5,583 nucleotides of DNA from assembly GCA_003157175.1 (NCBI GenBank), contig PMIQ01000046.1, positions 3,633 to 9,215 of the forward strand, given 5' to 3'. Positions within the stretch are counted from its first letter, which is position 1. Each line of letters starts with the position of its first letter. Of the stretch, positions 4,463-5,583 are shown in pieces. The notes below the pieces were generated by a model. That model was not told the DNA's origin and did not search any database. It saw only the letters and a program-made list of their open reading frames with translations. The position numbers and the translations under genes were made by a program. The stretch is from Chloroflexota bacterium (GTDB lineage: Bacteria; Chloroflexota; Limnocylindria; Limnocylindrales; CSP1-4).

Positions 4463-5583
4463 AGGGTGTTCGTGGGGCCTTGGCTCCAGCCGCGCCGCGT
4501 GGCGGCTGAGTCTTTGTTCAAGACCCAACGCAGGCGGTCGCCTGGAGCCATCGGCAGGCTTTCTGGTCTCGCCGCGGCGACTGTCCTCGCGATCGGGCTC
4601 ACAGTCATCCCGGCAGGGTCGTTGGTTAGCCCGGCGACGGCGGCTAATCCGACGAACTCAGCGACGCACGGGCTCGGTCTGCTGCCCACGCCCGGGCTCA
4701 CCAAGGGCATCTCGGCGGCCGCTGCCCACCTCGCACAGACGACGGCGCTTCCAGCCAGCGTGGACTTGAGCGCGTGGGCTCCGCCCGTAGGCGACCAAGG
4801 TCAGGTCGGGTCGTGCGGCTCGTGGGCCACCGGCTATTACTACCGATACTGGCTGAGGAACCACGCGACGGGGGAGACGGCCACGTTCGCCCCGATGTAT
4901 CTCTACAGCCAGATTGCCGATGGCAACGCCATGGCAGGATCGTCCTATTCCAACAACTTCGCCATCATGGAATCGCAAGGCATCGACCATGAGGTCGATT
5001 ACCCACAGGGGGACTACGACTACACCGATCAGCCAACGTCGGCAGAGGTCACGGCTGCTGCGCCGTACAAGATCACCTCGTACACCAACCTCTTTTTCGG
5101 GACCAACAGTGGCAATCAGGCCGCTGTCGAGGCCTCAATCGCAGCAGGGATACCAGTGCTTCTCGGTATCCCCGTGTATGACAATTTCTACCACGACTTC
5201 GGCCAGTCCTTCGTCGACGTACCGTCAAAGGGCATGAAGGACTGGGGAAACCACGCCGTCTTCGCGCCGAAGTACGACGCCGCCGGCGTGTGGATCGAGA
5301 ACTCGTGGGGGACCAGTTGGGGACAGGGAGGGTGGGCAGAGCTTTCCTGGGCCTTCGTGGACGACTATGCCTACGAGGCCTGGAATATGACTGCCGACCC
5401 GGGCACCATGGTCGTGTCTGCCATCCCCAGCCCCTATGTCGCCGGAGCTGCCCACAGCGCGACGGTCACCGTGAAGGACGCCTCCGGCAACACCGCGGTC
5501 GGCTATCGAGGCACCGTGCGCTTCACGAGTACCGATCCAGCAGCGGTTCTCCCCGCCGCCTACACCTTCACCGCCACCGACGC
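4460..5583 (+). CDS. Secreted papain-family (C1A-like) cysteine protease with C-terminal Ig-like domain, partial at window end
   Basis: The frame is open from GTG 4460 to the edge (374 residues seen, no stop). Residues 1-33 are a long basic n-region (KTQRRRSP), followed by a hydrophobic core (about 34-56) and a likely signal-peptidase site after SPATA (about 61). A short pro-like stretch (62-97) lacks a recognisable I29 inhibitor prodomain. The protease domain (about 98-310) begins ALPASVDLSAWAPPVGDQGQ. Gln113 fits the oxyanion-hole residue and Cys119 in VGSCGSWA the nucleophile, with the papain spacing of six. His265 in WGNHAVF and Asn281 in WIENSWGTSWGQGGW complete the triad. Residues about 317-374 resemble a bacterial Ig-like repeat (AHSATVTVKDASGNTAVGY, then TVRFTSTDP), and more repeats probably follow. 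The protein should be exported and cleave peptides outside the cell. It is oriented away from the kelch lipoprotein gene. After Cys119 it has G-S-W rather than the papain W-A-F. Confidence 0.9.
   Translation, partial: MRVFVGPWLQPRRVAAESLFKTQRRRSPGAIGRLSGLAAATVLAIGLTVIPAGSLVSPATAANPTNSATHGLGLLPTPGLTKGISAAAAHLAQTTALPASVDLSAWAPPVGDQGQVGSCGSWATGYYYRYWLRNHATGETATFAPMYLYSQIADGNAMAGSSYSNNFAIMESQGIDHEVDYPQGDYDYTDQPTSAEVTAAAPYKITSYTNLFFGTNSGNQAAVEASIAAGIPVLLGIPVYDNFYHDFGQSFVDVPSKGMKDWGNHAVFAPKYDAAGVWIENSWGTSWGQGGWAELSWAFVDDYAYEAWNMTADPGTMVVSAIPSPYVAGAAHSATVTVKDASGNTAVGYRGTVRFTSTDPAAVLPAAYTFTATD

Noticed and set aside
4198..4710. Minus-strand open frame of 170 codons
   Set aside because: It is antisense to the signal-peptide region of the protease and has low-complexity Arg/Ser/Pro content without motifs.

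Overview
This is a GC-rich window (roughly two thirds G+C by eye) from a bacterium. Chloroflexota of the soil or freshwater type, or a high-GC actinobacterial relative, is my best guess. It rests on the kelch repeat style, GTG/ATG starts with purine-rich ribosome sites, and a papain-like secreted protease with Ig-like repeats. No marker gene confirms it, so the taxonomy is inference.

Layout. (1) Positions 1-~600 hold no intact gene. They carry the decayed remains of a minus-strand NYN-domain (LabA/DUF88-like) nuclease gene, without its N-terminal part and with a frameshift near its C-terminus. (2) A short regulatory stretch (~610-715) contains twin GC palindromes, a perfect GCCGGAA/TTCCGGC dyad over a possible ECF -35 element, and a hairpin before the ribosome site. 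(3) A plus-strand two-gene operon follows: an ECF sigma factor (719-1267) overlaps by ATGA a membrane-anchored kelch protein (1264-2541) whose short cytoplasmic N-terminus sits where an anti-sigma domain would be. (4) A convergent intergenic region has a GC-rich hairpin and a doubtful 51-residue membrane ORF. (5) A minus-strand lipoprotein with seven kelch repeats (2739-3974) is paralogous to the sigma-linked kelch protein. (6) A 485-bp divergent intergenic region contains a run of inverted repeats ahead of (7) a plus-strand secreted papain-family cysteine protease. The protease starts at a GTG (4460) and runs off the right edge in an Ig-like domain.

How they may work together. The sigma factor and its kelch partner look like a regulator and its membrane-bound controller, with the kelch beta-propeller as the outer sensing part. 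The kelch lipoprotein and the cysteine protease are both exported and diverge from a shared intergenic region. A surface-sensing sigma system placed beside exported cargo is a reasonable reading, but no target promoter of the sigma factor is shown here and the link is inference.
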